Below are positions 9,290 to 17,270 of a stretch of DNA of 64,000 nucleotides, one piece after another. This stretch comes from Alkalibacterium iburiense (lineage in GTDB: Bacteria; Bacillota; Bacilli; Lactobacillales; Carnobacteriaceae_A). The notes under the pieces were generated by a model. The model was not told the origin of the DNA. It saw only the letters and a list, made by a program, of their open reading frames with translations, and searched no databases. Numbering within the stretch: position 1 is the stretch's first letter; each line of letters opens with the position of its first letter. The stretch spans positions 1 through 64,000 of the forward strand of contig NZ_BAAACW010000068.1 of assembly GCF_039521845.1 (NCBI RefSeq), given 5' to 3'. The position numbers were made by a program, and so were the translations under genes.

Positions 9290-9727
9290 TTATTTCTCTC
9301 CTTTTTCTATTATATTGAGTAATTTTTCATGATTCCCTGATAGAAAGATGGCGTAAACTTCCTCATCCATCAATAATTCAGATACTTCTGACAATGCTTC
9401 TAAATGAGAGGTAGAGTCTACCGCTGCCAGGACTAAAAATACTTTTACAGGATTCCCTTTTAAGTCAACCGGTTCATCCAAAGTCAGTAAAGCCAAGCCA
9501 ACTTCATTCACGCCTTTCCCCGCCTTGGCATGAGGTAAAGCGAAATAATCTTTCAGTACAATATAAGGCCCGTTTGCTTCCACACTATTAATCATCTCTT
9601 GAATATAGCTTTTTTCTATCACTCCTTTTTTTAGTAGTGGGTCAGCAGCAAAGGCAATGGCTTTTTCCCAATCTTCCATCTTGTCGGCATGCTGCATGGT
9701 TTCTTTTGTAAGATATTCCCTAAGCAT
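9290..9727 (-). CDS. PTS EIIA subunit, mannitol/fructose-type (EIIA-2)
   Basis: A 145-residue EIIA of the PTS EIIA type-2 fold. The phosphorylatable histidine is His66 in ALPHAK, followed by GLALLTLDEPVDL. It receives phosphate from HPr and feeds the EIIB. It sits 16 bp after the PRD regulator, which has its own EIIA-like domain, so the two may compete for, or report on, the phosphorylation state of the system. Confidence 0.88.
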   Translation of the reverse strand: MLREYLTKETMQHADKMEDWEKAIAFAADPLLKKGVIEKSYIQEMINSVEANGPYIVLKDYFALPHAKAGKGVNEVGLALLTLDEPVDLKGNPVKVFLVLAAVDSTSHLEALSEVSELLMDEEVYAIFLSGNHEKLLNIIEKGEK

Positions 9728-9743
9728 AAGCTTCCCTTCCTTT

Positions 9744-11696
9744 TTAATGATAGTTTGCCAAATAGCGATATATGGCTGAGTCTGGCTGGTTAAAGAAGAC
9801 CCGTTCTACATTCTCTCTTGACTGCATCACCTCGTATATTCTTTCTATAAAAAAGCTAATATAATTCATATCCGCTTTAGACACTGAAATTAATATGACT
9901 ATATCAACTTTCTCTGTTCCCCATGGTATTTTAGTCTCATTAATTAGGATAGAAACAGTCGTTTCATTAACATATGCTGGATTACCGTGAGGGATAGCGA
10001 CTCCTGTTTCAAAAGCTGTTGAGGACATCTCTTCTCTGTCAAAAACAGAATCCAGATAGTCAGGAGTTACTTTTTCTTCATTTTCTAAAGGCTGAACAAG
10101 AAGGCTGATAGCTTCCTTTACAGTTTCAGATCGCCCTTTAATGATTTTAAACCGCTTTCTCAACGATGAAATAAACGGGTGCTCTTGTTCATATACAGCT
10201 GGATGGTGGGTGAGACCTGATTGACTTATTAATAGAGTACTGGCCTTTTTCTCTAATTCTTTCAATTCTTTATCTGAAGGGATAGTCGACAAATAGAGTA
10301 CGGGAGTTGATTCCAGTTGAATCGGCACAGTGGATATAATTAAATCTACTTTAGATAAGTTGGCATGCTCCATTTTTTCTTTTGGCATGATTTCATATAT
10401 ATGGGCACTGGGTAGTACGTGTTTAATCCGTCTTTCCAATAGTTCTGTTGTCAGTGTCCCTGTCTGACTGACAATGAGAACTTTTTTGATGTTCGTTCTT
10501 CTTTCAAGAGCAGATTGGAAATGGATCATTAAAAAAGCAATCTCATCTTCAGGTATTTTCTTTCCTATTTCCTGTTCAAAATCAATCACACTATACCAAG
10601 TCAGGTGAAACATTAAAGAGTACTGCTTTTTTATTTCTTGAATATAAGGATTCTGAAGGGGAATATCATTTTTAAGTCGAAACGACATCGGGATAATATG
10701 ATTGAGCAAGCCTCTTTTAAGTTGCGGGTCTTGAGACAAATCTTCGTTCAGCATACTTCCAATTTTTTGAATCATATCCTCGGCGAGTGATTCATAATAC
10801 TGGTTATACGTAGTCTCGGCTAATTGGGAAATCCCATTCGCTATTAAACATTGGTTGACGTAGAGAGTGTCTTCTAGTGTGCATGAAATACCTGTTTTAT
10901 TTTTTACAAATGCAGTTAGTTCATTAGCGATATGAAAGGTTTCAAGTTCACTTATGCGTTCAAAAATATATCCTTCTGCCTGACCATGGTGAAAACCTAA
11001 ACGGATACGGTAATAAAGAATCATAAAGGATTCGAACAAATTTATTCGGTAGTAATCGGCTATATTGTACTTGAGCCCCAGCCTTTCTACTTCAGAAACC
11101 AGTGTTTGGCTGATTAAAGAATGGAGGTTTAATTCTTCTTTAATAAATGAGGCATAAGAACTAAGGTTAATAGGAGGATGATGATAATTTTTTTCGAATC
11201 TGTATCGTAACAACTTGCTCCACACTTTTTGAATCGACTGTTCGCTTCCTACAATGACAGACCCTTCATGATTGGATGCCCTCTGAATGTCTTCTCCAAA
11301 AAAAGTTTCTTTTACTGCTTTAATATCTTTCACTACCGTTGAACGGCTGACATAGTACTCCTTAGAAAGCTGGGAATAAGATAGACGCTCACCGTTTAGA
11401 AGTTTCTTTAAAATAGTATGTTGCCTTTCTTCTGGCTCAATTTCTAGGAATGGATTCAGGTTTAGGGTATACATTAAACGATCCTTGTCTTTTCTCTTCC
11501 CTTTCAACCGAATACCTACTCCCGGTCTTTTTTCTAACTTAACAGTACTGCTATCCAGCGCCGATTCTAACTCATCCAAATAGGTATAAAGAGTGCGAGA
11601 AGAAACGGACAATTTCTTGGCATACTCGCCAGCTGGTTCGAATTGTTCTGATTCTACGAGCAGTTTAAGCAAGCGACTTTTAGGATTTGAACTCAT
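9744..11696 (-). CDS. PRD-containing transcriptional activator (LicR/MtlR type) with EIIA domain
   Basis: A 650-residue multi-domain regulator. It has an N-terminal helix-turn-helix (about 1-60), a second DNA-binding helix pair (about 90-140), two PTS regulation domains (about 180-400), a GAT-like EIIB domain (VLIVSQTGTLTTELL, about 408-490) and a C-terminal EIIA-2-like domain with AIPHGNP. PTS-dependent phosphorylation of histidines in such proteins switches them between active and inactive states, so it should turn on its own operon when substrate is being transported. It is the first gene of the operon. The start at ATG 11696 follows a GGTGGAGAG SD sequence. Confidence 0.88.
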   Translation of the reverse strand: MSSNPKSRLLKLLVESEQFEPAGEYAKKLSVSSRTLYTYLDELESALDSSTVKLEKRPGVGIRLKGKRKDKDRLMYTLNLNPFLEIEPEERQHTILKKLLNGERLSYSQLSKEYYVSRSTVVKDIKAVKETFFGEDIQRASNHEGSVIVGSEQSIQKVWSKLLRYRFEKNYHHPPINLSSYASFIKEELNLHSLISQTLVSEVERLGLKYNIADYYRINLFESFMILYYRIRLGFHHGQAEGYIFERISELETFHIANELTAFVKNKTGISCTLEDTLYVNQCLIANGISQLAETTYNQYYESLAEDMIQKIGSMLNEDLSQDPQLKRGLLNHIIPMSFRLKNDIPLQNPYIQEIKKQYSLMFHLTWYSVIDFEQEIGKKIPEDEIAFLMIHFQSALERRTNIKKVLIVSQTGTLTTELLERRIKHVLPSAHIYEIMPKEKMEHANLSKVDLIISTVPIQLESTPVLYLSTIPSDKELKELEKKASTLLISQSGLTHHPAVYEQEHPFISSLRKRFKIIKGRSETVKEAISLLVQPLENEEKVTPDYLDSVFDREEMSSTAFETGVAIPHGNPAYVNETTVSILINETKIPWGTEKVDIVILISVSKADMNYISFFIERIYEVMQSRENVERVFFNQPDSAIYRYLANYH

Positions 11697-11727
11697 CTCT
11701 CTCCACCTTTCTTCTATCTTTGAAAAA

Positions 11728-11756
11728 AGTATAGCACAGAATTGTAAGCGCTAAAA
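11728..11756 (-). promoter_or_regulatory. Promoter and cre-like site of the PRD-PTS-SIS operon
   Basis: The minus strand reads TGCTATACT, an extended -10 with TATACT at 11728-11733. TGTAAGCGCTAAAA (plus strand 11743-11756) fits the CcpA cre consensus at all but one informative position and overlaps the spacer and -35. Catabolite repression of the operon follows from the known role of cre sites. Confidence 0.6.
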
Positions 11757-11817
11757 TGCATTTTTTAGCAACAATACTTGTTGCAATAAAGTGAACACTT
11801 AGAAGCATATCCTCATC

Positions 11818-11851
11818 AAAAAAAAAGACTTCCCAAAAATGTCGGAAAGTC
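11818..11851 (-). terminator. Intrinsic terminator
   Basis: The minus strand reads GACTTTCC, a 9-nt loop and GGGAAGTC, then at least nine T. It lies about 195 bp beyond the stop of the MBL-fold gene, so it ends either that mRNA or an independent transcript from 11852-12046. Confidence 0.85.
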
Positions 11852-12046
11852 TCGTAATGCTATTATTCTATAAGTCTGCTTTATAGAAAGATAGGCAGCA
11901 AAAGTGAACTGCGTACCCCCTCTATAGGTATTAGTCTTAGTTGGTTCTACCACCGTCAACAGTAGTTTAGTATTAAAAAACATAACTGGTAGATTTCTTC
12001 CTGTAAGGTTAGCTCAGATTTCTCATTTTATTCTTGAGTTAATGAT
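11852..12046 (-). ncRNA. Structured intergenic stretch, possible small RNA or long 3' UTR
   Basis: No gene is assigned here. Two hairpins are visible: TCTACCA (11946-11952) with TGGTAGA (11987-11993), and GCAG (11895-11898) with CTGC (11909-11912). The stretch ends in a strong terminator. One minus-strand frame stays open for about 60 codons but has no recognisable domain or SD. Alternatives are a long 3' UTR of the MBL gene or the remnant of a lost gene. Confidence 0.25.
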
Positions 12047-12883
12047 TTAATCCTCCACAAACTTTCCTTTATCGGGTAAAGCGACTTCTTCCCAGTTGTT
12101 TAACACATGGTTCATCCCATCTTTTAGTTTGTCTCCGCTCATGGGTTTGCCATGGCCGGTAATGGCATGATAGGGATTTAAGTGAACTAATTTTTCAAAA
12201 GAAAGTTTGGCAGCCGTCCAATCTGGCGTAAGGTAACGTGGCGGTCCGCTCACTTCTTCTTTCTGAGTTAATACAGAATACAAACTTTCCTGTTCGGTTG
12301 TCACAAAGGCATCGGCTGCGATGAGTAGGCGATCTGTTTCTCGGAATAAGGCCACTTGTCCTTCTGTGTGTCCCGGAACAGGCAGCCATTTGAATTCAGC
12401 TAGATGCGGAACGGTTCCGTCTTCTGGCAGAGGATGAAGCCTGTCCCCCAAATCAATCGGGTCCGTCGGAAACAGTTTAGACGCTTTGACAACCATTCCT
12501 CCATCTGCTTTATAATCGGGTTCGGGGTAAGCTCTTTTGCCTGTCAGATAAGGAAATTCTTTTGTATGAGCGTAAACCGGGCTGTTCCATTTTTCAATCA
12601 ATTCTATGACTGAACCGACGTGATCAAAATGCCCATGCGTTAAAATAATAGCACGCGGCTTAGCATCCGTTCCGAACCGGTCTTCAGCCGCTTGAATAAT
12701 GGTCTCACTTCTTTTGGGCATGCCGGCATCAATGATAACATAACTCTCATCTCCGGGTTTCCCTATAAAAATCAGGTTTACAATTTGGTCGGTAAAAACA
12801 TAAACATCCTCTGTCACTTCTACGCCCTTACCTGACTCTTTACTATACACCGGTAACTTTTTATAATCGTCACCATATCTCAT
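12047..12883 (-). CDS. Metallo-beta-lactamase-fold hydrolase
   Basis: A 278-residue MBL-superfamily protein. The signature THGHFDHVGS gives metal ligands His83, His85, Asp87 and His88, a later ligand His is in PVPGHTEGQ, and another lies in AITGHGKPM. It is most like the glyoxalase II / hydroxyacylglutathione hydrolase-like branch, which hydrolyses thioesters or other small substrates in the cytosol. It appears to be monocistronic. The substrate cannot be inferred. It is not evidence of beta-lactam resistance, since there is no signal peptide and the family is broad. Confidence 0.8.
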   Translation of the reverse strand: MRYGDDYKKLPVYSKESGKGVEVTEDVYVFTDQIVNLIFIGKPGDESYVIIDAGMPKRSETIIQAAEDRFGTDAKPRAIILTHGHFDHVGSVIELIEKWNSPVYAHTKEFPYLTGKRAYPEPDYKADGGMVVKASKLFPTDPIDLGDRLHPLPEDGTVPHLAEFKWLPVPGHTEGQVALFRETDRLLIAADAFVTTEQESLYSVLTQKEEVSGPPRYLTPDWTAAKLSFEKLVHLNPYHAITGHGKPMSGDKLKDGMNHVLNNWEEVALPDKGKFVED

Positions 12884-12994
12884 GGGTTATGGCACTCCTT
12901 TTCATCGTGATTGTTTTATCCTTTAAACGTTAGTTCTATCTTAATCCTTCAACCGTCTAAATTCTAGAATAAAGCATTCAAGATAAGGAGGGTC

Positions 12995-13804
12995 TTACTT
13001 TCTTCTAAAGTCAGTGAAATACACTTCTGAGCGGTCGACTGCTTCTCTGACAGAATACAAGCGAGACTTGGCATCTCCAACAATGCCTATCTGGACTTGC
13101 CTGTCTTTTTCCATTTGTTTTCCGATGACTAGAAACTGTTCTTCATCCATTTCAATATCTGTATAAATCTTCCAAACGCGCTTGCCATTTTCCATCAGAG
13201 CTGTGCCTTCTGTTTGCAAAGGAGGGTTAGGCGCTCGGTATTCTCCTAAATGGAAAGCCGTAGAGGTATCGTAATCCGTTCCAATGGCTAGGACACTCGC
13301 ATCCAGTTCGTATAGCTTCTTTAATGGAGACTCTTCTCCTAAGCCAAAATTCAGCGCATGGTCCACTGTAATATAATCGGCATGCTTTCCCCATGCTGTA
13401 AAGGAAACTCCCGGGTGGCTGCTTCGTTTGACGTCTGGGTAGGTTCGAAACAAGTCCGCAATGACACCCATGGCTAAGCAAGGGGTTTTGTCTTTATCAA
13501 AGGCAGGCATCGTTTCTCGGATGGCCTCCCACCATTTTTGAGGCACGGCTGGATGGTCCCACTTGGATGGTTCGCTCCAGTCCATGGTCTGACTCGGCAT
13601 GACAAGGCAGCCCTTCTCTTTATCCACGACTGTCATCAAGGCCTCCACAACAGCCATGGCTCCTCCGTTAACCCACCCCATTTGAGACAAGGAACTATGT
13701 ACTAATAGAATACTGTCCTCTTTTACACCAAGTATTTTCAAATCTTCAGCTATGGATTTCACCGTATGCGGATAAGATGTTTTTTTAATAATAGTATCAA
13801 CCAT
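12995..13804 (-). CDS. AAC(3)-family N-acetyltransferase (YokD-like)
   Basis: A 269-residue member of the AAC(3) antibiotic acetyltransferase family, which moves acetyl from acetyl-CoA to an amine. Family features are ILLVHSSLSQMGWVNGGA (about 33-50), RSSHPGVSFTAWG with the conserved His, and TAFHLGEYRA. Chromosomal homologues such as B. subtilis YokD are common in Firmicutes and often have no proven role in aminoglycoside resistance, so resistance should not be assumed. The gene stands alone on the minus strand, divergent from the CofE-like gene. Confidence 0.82.
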   Translation of the reverse strand: MVDTIIKKTSYPHTVKSIAEDLKILGVKEDSILLVHSSLSQMGWVNGGAMAVVEALMTVVDKEKGCLVMPSQTMDWSEPSKWDHPAVPQKWWEAIRETMPAFDKDKTPCLAMGVIADLFRTYPDVKRSSHPGVSFTAWGKHADYITVDHALNFGLGEESPLKKLYELDASVLAIGTDYDTSTAFHLGEYRAPNPPLQTEGTALMENGKRVWKIYTDIEMDEEQFLVIGKQMEKDRQVQIGIVGDAKSRLYSVREAVDRSEVYFTDFRRK

Positions 13805-13983
13805 TTTGTGCCCTACTTTCTTTCCTTTTTTCTACTGTTAGTATAGCATAGGCTGATTGATGAGAACGGGATAAAACAATAGTAAAAATGATTTATTTTT
13901 CTGCTGGTTATCGGTATACTATCATTGGAGTTTGCAAGGCCAAACTTGTAAAAATGATAACTCTAATTTAGGAGAGATTTAAT

Positions 13984-15174
13984 ATGGAAAGAGCAGTAGG
14001 CACAGTAGTACGTGGACTTCGTGGTCCAATCGTTAACGAAGGAGATAATATGGTGGACATTGTCGTGGACACCGTATTGAAGGCAGCGGAAGTTGAAGGA
14101 TATGAGATTAGAGACCGTGATGTCGTTACAATCACAGAATCCGTGATCGCACGTGCGCAAGGAAACTATGCTACTTTAGACCATATTGCCACAGATATAA
14201 AACAAAAATTTAATGGAGAACCCATCGGTGTTGTTTTTCCGATTTTAAGCCGGAACCGTTTCTCAAACTTGCTTAGAGGCATTGCCAGAGGAACGGAAAA
14301 AGTGGTCTTGTTACTCAGCTTTCCCTCAGATGAAGTAGGCAATCATTTAGTATCTTTAGATGAATTAGATGAGGCGAAGGTCAATCCCTGGTCTGATGTC
14401 TTAACAGAAGAAACATTCAGAAAACATTTCGGCTATAAAAAGCATGCCTTTACAGGGGTAGATTATATCGAGTATTACCGGTCACTCGTTGAAGAAGAAG
14501 GGGCAGAATGTGAAGTCATCTTTTCAAATGATCCCCGAACGATTTTAAAATATACTCCAAATGTTTTAGCCTGTGATATTCATAGCCGCCACCGAACCAT
14601 GCGTCAAATCAGACAGGCTGGAGCGGAAAAGGTCTACGGTTTAGAACACATCTTATCTGAATCGGTGGATGGCAGTGGCTTTAACGAAGCGTATGGCTTG
14701 CTGGGATCCAACAAAGCAACGGAAGAATCAGTTAAGTTATTCCCTTATAACGGGCAACCGATTGTTGAGGGAATCCAAGCTAAAATCAAAGAAAAAACAG
14801 GCAAAACCATTGAAGTCATGATTAACGGAGACGGGGCCTTTAAAGATCCAGTCGGACAAATTTGGGAACTAGCTGATCCGGTCGTCTCTCCAGCTTATAC
14901 AAGCGGTCTAGACGGCACACCTAACGAAGTGAAACTCAAATATTTAGCCGATAACAATTTTTCTCATCTAAGAGGAGACGAATTAAAAGCCGCCATTTCA
15001 GAACATATTCAAAACAAAGAAGACGATTTAGTCGGAGCTATGGAAGCACAAGGGACTACTCCCAGACAGATTACTGATTTAATTGGCTCACTCGCTGATT
15101 TAACTTCAGGAAGCGGAGATAAAGGCACGCCTTTCGTTTATATCCAAGGCTACTTCGATAACTTTACAGACTAG
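13984..15174 (+). CDS. CofE-like protein (coenzyme F420-0:L-glutamate ligase family)
   Basis: A 396-residue protein of the family named for the archaeal and actinobacterial enzyme that adds glutamate to F420-0. The N-terminal part (about 1-70) has VRGLRGPIVNEGDNMVD and VITESVIARAQGNYA, as in the Firmicutes branch. The protein is longer than classical CofE (about 250 residues), with a C-terminal extension ending near GYFDNFTD. TAGGAGAG lies 7 bp before the ATG, and TATACT at 13915-13920 is a plausible -10. No F420 biosynthesis genes are seen and lactic acid bacteria are not known to make F420, so the substrate is probably another acceptor. The small gene 14 bp downstream is likely co-transcribed. 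Confidence 0.7.
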   Translation: MERAVGTVVRGLRGPIVNEGDNMVDIVVDTVLKAAEVEGYEIRDRDVVTITESVIARAQGNYATLDHIATDIKQKFNGEPIGVVFPILSRNRFSNLLRGIARGTEKVVLLLSFPSDEVGNHLVSLDELDEAKVNPWSDVLTEETFRKHFGYKKHAFTGVDYIEYYRSLVEEEGAECEVIFSNDPRTILKYTPNVLACDIHSRHRTMRQIRQAGAEKVYGLEHILSESVDGSGFNEAYGLLGSNKATEESVKLFPYNGQPIVEGIQAKIKEKTGKTIEVMINGDGAFKDPVGQIWELADPVVSPAYTSGLDGTPNEVKLKYLADNNFSHLRGDELKAAISEHIQNKEDDLVGAMEAQGTTPRQITDLIGSLADLTSGSGDKGTPFVYIQGYFDNFTD

Positions 15175-15188
15175 GAGCACACAAGCAT

Positions 15189-15482
15189 ATGCAAATAAAT
15201 ATAAAACCCGTAAGTCAGGATTCGATTGTCTCAGAAAAAGAAAAACAAATTACTCAAATTGCTGTTTTAAACTTTATTGCTTTAATAAGCGCATTAACCA
15301 CCAAGCAAGGAGCAGTATCTAACCCTTTAAAGGAATCAGAAAAGGACAATATAGGATATGAAGCATTCCTTGAAACTACTTCTCAAGAAGAAGAAAAAGA
15401 ATTCAGAAGAAGAATATTTAATCAAGTGATCACCTTTCTAACTATGTCAGAAGTCCCCTATTCTGTTGAGATTACAGACTAA
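15189..15482 (+). CDS. Small hypothetical protein, 97 aa
   Basis: I do not recognise this family. The protein is soluble-looking and charged, with a hydrophobic stretch IAVLNFIALISALTT at about 26-40 and a glutamate-rich middle (TTSQEEEKEFRRR). It starts 14 bp after the CofE-like gene behind GGAGCAC and ends right at a strong terminator, so it is the second gene of a two-gene unit. The position suggests a function linked to the CofE-like protein, but nothing more can be said. Confidence 0.55.
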   Translation: MQINIKPVSQDSIVSEKEKQITQIAVLNFIALISALTTKQGAVSNPLKESEKDNIGYEAFLETTSQEEEKEFRRRIFNQVITFLTMSEVPYSVEITD

Positions 15483-15510
15483 AAGCACCCCTCGGGGTGC
15501 TTTTTTATTT
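15483..15510. terminator. Bidirectional intrinsic terminator
   Basis: AAAGCACCCC and GGGGTGCTTT form a 10-bp stem with a 2-nt linker, with A-run and T-run on either side. It serves the plus-strand small gene and the convergent kinase gene. Confidence 0.9.
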
Positions 15511-16245
15511 TATGGTCCATTCTTCCTCTTCATTTAAAACTAAAACCCAATCCGCCTTCTGAGACTGGTTCATAATTAAATGATGATTGGGCAAGTCTGC
15601 TCTTTCATAGTGAGCCATCGCTTCTTCTTTTATATGGCCACCTTTTAACTTGCGCTCAATGATACGTTTTTTCAATAATTCTCTAGGTGCTGTCAAAAAC
15701 ACCCTCAAGTCAGCATAGGAGACCAAGTCTTTCCACCCCTCCTGGTCCAGAAGCAGGTAGTTCCCTTCAATCAAGATAATGTCGGCATCCACTTTAGTGG
15801 TCTCATCGGACACATCATGTAAACTTCGGCTATAAATAGGCCACTCGACAGCTTCACCTTTATGAAGCGCTTGAATCGCTCGTGTGAGACTCTTTAAATC
15901 AAAGGTCTCAGGTTTACCTTTAATCTCCTTTAACAGGGTCTGTTTGCCGTTAATTTCTGTGTAGTGGCTCGTCAGGTAGCTGTTGGTATGGTGAAAGCCG
16001 TCCATTGAGAGAGATTGAAAGGTATAGGGTCTTGGGCTTTCTTTATAGATGTCTTCCAAAAGTAGAGATAAGCTTGTTTTGCCTGCGCCGGGCGGGGCTG
16101 CCAAGTAAATGATCACCCGGCTCTTTTTCTTCTCTCTTAATTGGGTAAAGTGTTGGAGCATCGGCAGAAAGACTGTTTCCAATTCTTTTGGGGTATAGGA
16201 TACGTCCATGGTCAGTCCTGTGATAGTGAGCTGCTTTCTAATCAT
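15505..16245 (-). CDS. P-loop nucleoside/nucleotide kinase-family protein
   Basis: A 246-residue P-loop kinase of the uridine kinase / phosphoribulokinase / pantothenate kinase group. The Walker A motif AAPPGAGKTS lies at about 49-58, followed by SMDGFHHTN and a hydrophobic Walker B strand IILIEGNYLLLDQ. Such proteins phosphorylate a nucleoside, vitamin or sugar hydroxyl with ATP; the substrate here is unknown. Its start overlaps the end of truA by 8 bp, which implies translational coupling. Confidence 0.75.
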   Translation of the reverse strand: MIRKQLTITGLTMDVSYTPKELETVFLPMLQHFTQLREKKKSRVIIYLAAPPGAGKTSLSLLLEDIYKESPRPYTFQSLSMDGFHHTNSYLTSHYTEINGKQTLLKEIKGKPETFDLKSLTRAIQALHKGEAVEWPIYSRSLHDVSDETTKVDADIILIEGNYLLLDQEGWKDLVSYADLRVFLTAPRELLKKRIIERKLKGGHIKEEAMAHYERADLPNHHLIMNQSQKADWVLVLNEEEEWTIK

Positions 16246-17032
16246 GATGATCCTCCTTCAGAGTTCCGGGCATCTCTTGGCCCTCATAGTACACTTTTTC
16301 CATGCACAAACCGACTGGTGATAAGGTCAATCCCGCTGATTCTCTATCTTTGGCTTCTATGATAGATGGGATATCATCTGCTTCTCTTCTGCCATCAGCT
16401 ACTTCAAGGAGGGTTCCCATCAAGATGCGTATCATATTGTACAGGAATCCATTCCCTACAAAGGTAAATAGCCATTCATTCGTTTCTTCATCCACTGAGA
16501 CACGCGCTTGATAGATTGTGCGGACTTTATCTTCTTTGTCTGAGTGAGTGGAAGCAAAGCTTGTAAAATCATGCGTGCCTTCCATATGCTTTAAAGCTTT
16601 TTCTACTCTTTTCCTCTCCATCGGGTAACGGTGATGGTAGGCATATAACCTTTTAAAAGGATCCGCAAATCGGCTGTTATCTACTCGATAAGTGTACATT
16701 TTTCCTTTAGCTAAGTAACGGGCATGAAAATCTGCTTCTGCTTCTTCTACATCCACTATAGTGACATCTTCTGGCGTAGATGTGTTTAAACCGGTCAATA
16801 AGCCTTTAGGATGGATGTAAAACGGCAAGTCAAAGTGAATCACTTGCCCTCTAGCATGGACGCCGGCATCTGTTCGACCAGCTCCATGAACACGAATGTT
16901 TTCTCCTTTAGCTATTTTTATTAATGCTTTTTCCAGTTCCCCTTGAACGGTGCGCGCATTTGGCTGTACTTGATAGCCTGAAAAGTGTGTGCCGTCATAG
17001 GCGACTGTTACTTTATACCGTGTTTTTTTCAC
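16238..17032 (-). CDS. truA: tRNA pseudouridine(38-40) synthase TruA
   Basis: A 264-residue TruA that isomerises uridines 38-40 in the anticodon arm of tRNAs. The catalytic aspartate is Asp55 in GAGRTDAGVHARGQVIHFD, and GNGFLYNMIRILMGTLLEV is the conserved C-terminal motif. truA often follows the ECF genes and rplQ in Firmicutes, as it does here, although a 238-bp gap with repeats separates it from ecfT. Confidence 0.95.
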   Translation of the reverse strand: MKKTRYKVTVAYDGTHFSGYQVQPNARTVQGELEKALIKIAKGENIRVHGAGRTDAGVHARGQVIHFDLPFYIHPKGLLTGLNTSTPEDVTIVDVEEAEADFHARYLAKGKMYTYRVDNSRFADPFKRLYAYHHRYPMERKRVEKALKHMEGTHDFTSFASTHSDKEDKVRTIYQARVSVDEETNEWLFTFVGNGFLYNMIRILMGTLLEVADGRREADDIPSIIEAKDRESAGLTLSPVGLCMEKVYYEGQEMPGTLKEDHHD

Positions 17033-17063
17033 GTCTATCTTCCTTTTAGTTTATTCTACAGAC

Positions 17064-17240
17064 TGAGGTCTTTTGCTTTTGCTCATCTCGATTAACTCAT
17101 TATAGCTTTTCTCTTGAGTTGACTGAGATAGCTCCAGCTCATTTAACTCAATACAATATTTCCCATGAGTTGATTAAGATAGTCTCAGCTCGATTAACTC
17201 GGCCCGGTTATTTTTCTCAGTTAATTGATATGGTTCTTTT
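17064..17240. repeat. 51-bp imperfect tandem repeat array of hairpin-forming units
   Basis: About 3.3 units with an exact 51-bp spacing fill the ecfT-truA gap. AACTC recurs at 17094, 17145 and 17196, and TGAGTT or TCAGTT at 17115, 17166 and 17217. Within and between units TGAGTTGA and TTAACTCA are inverted, so each unit can form a hairpin; the unit at 17167-17200 has a 9-bp stem including two G-U pairs. There are no identical CRISPR-like repeats or unique spacers. Confidence 0.7.
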
Positions 17241-17270
17241 CCTAAGAAAAAAGGATAAAGATTTTCATCT

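Noticed and set aside
12047..12883. MBL-fold gene as a beta-lactamase
   Set aside because: There is no signal peptide, and the protein resembles glyoxalase II-type hydrolases rather than class B beta-lactamases.
12995..13804. AAC(3)-like gene as an aminoglycoside-resistance determinant
   Set aside because: The family includes many chromosomal members without proven resistance activity, and nothing nearby indicates mobility.
17064..17240. The 51-bp repeats as a CRISPR array
   Set aside because: Units are imperfect and contiguous, there are no unique spacers between identical repeats, and no cas genes are near.
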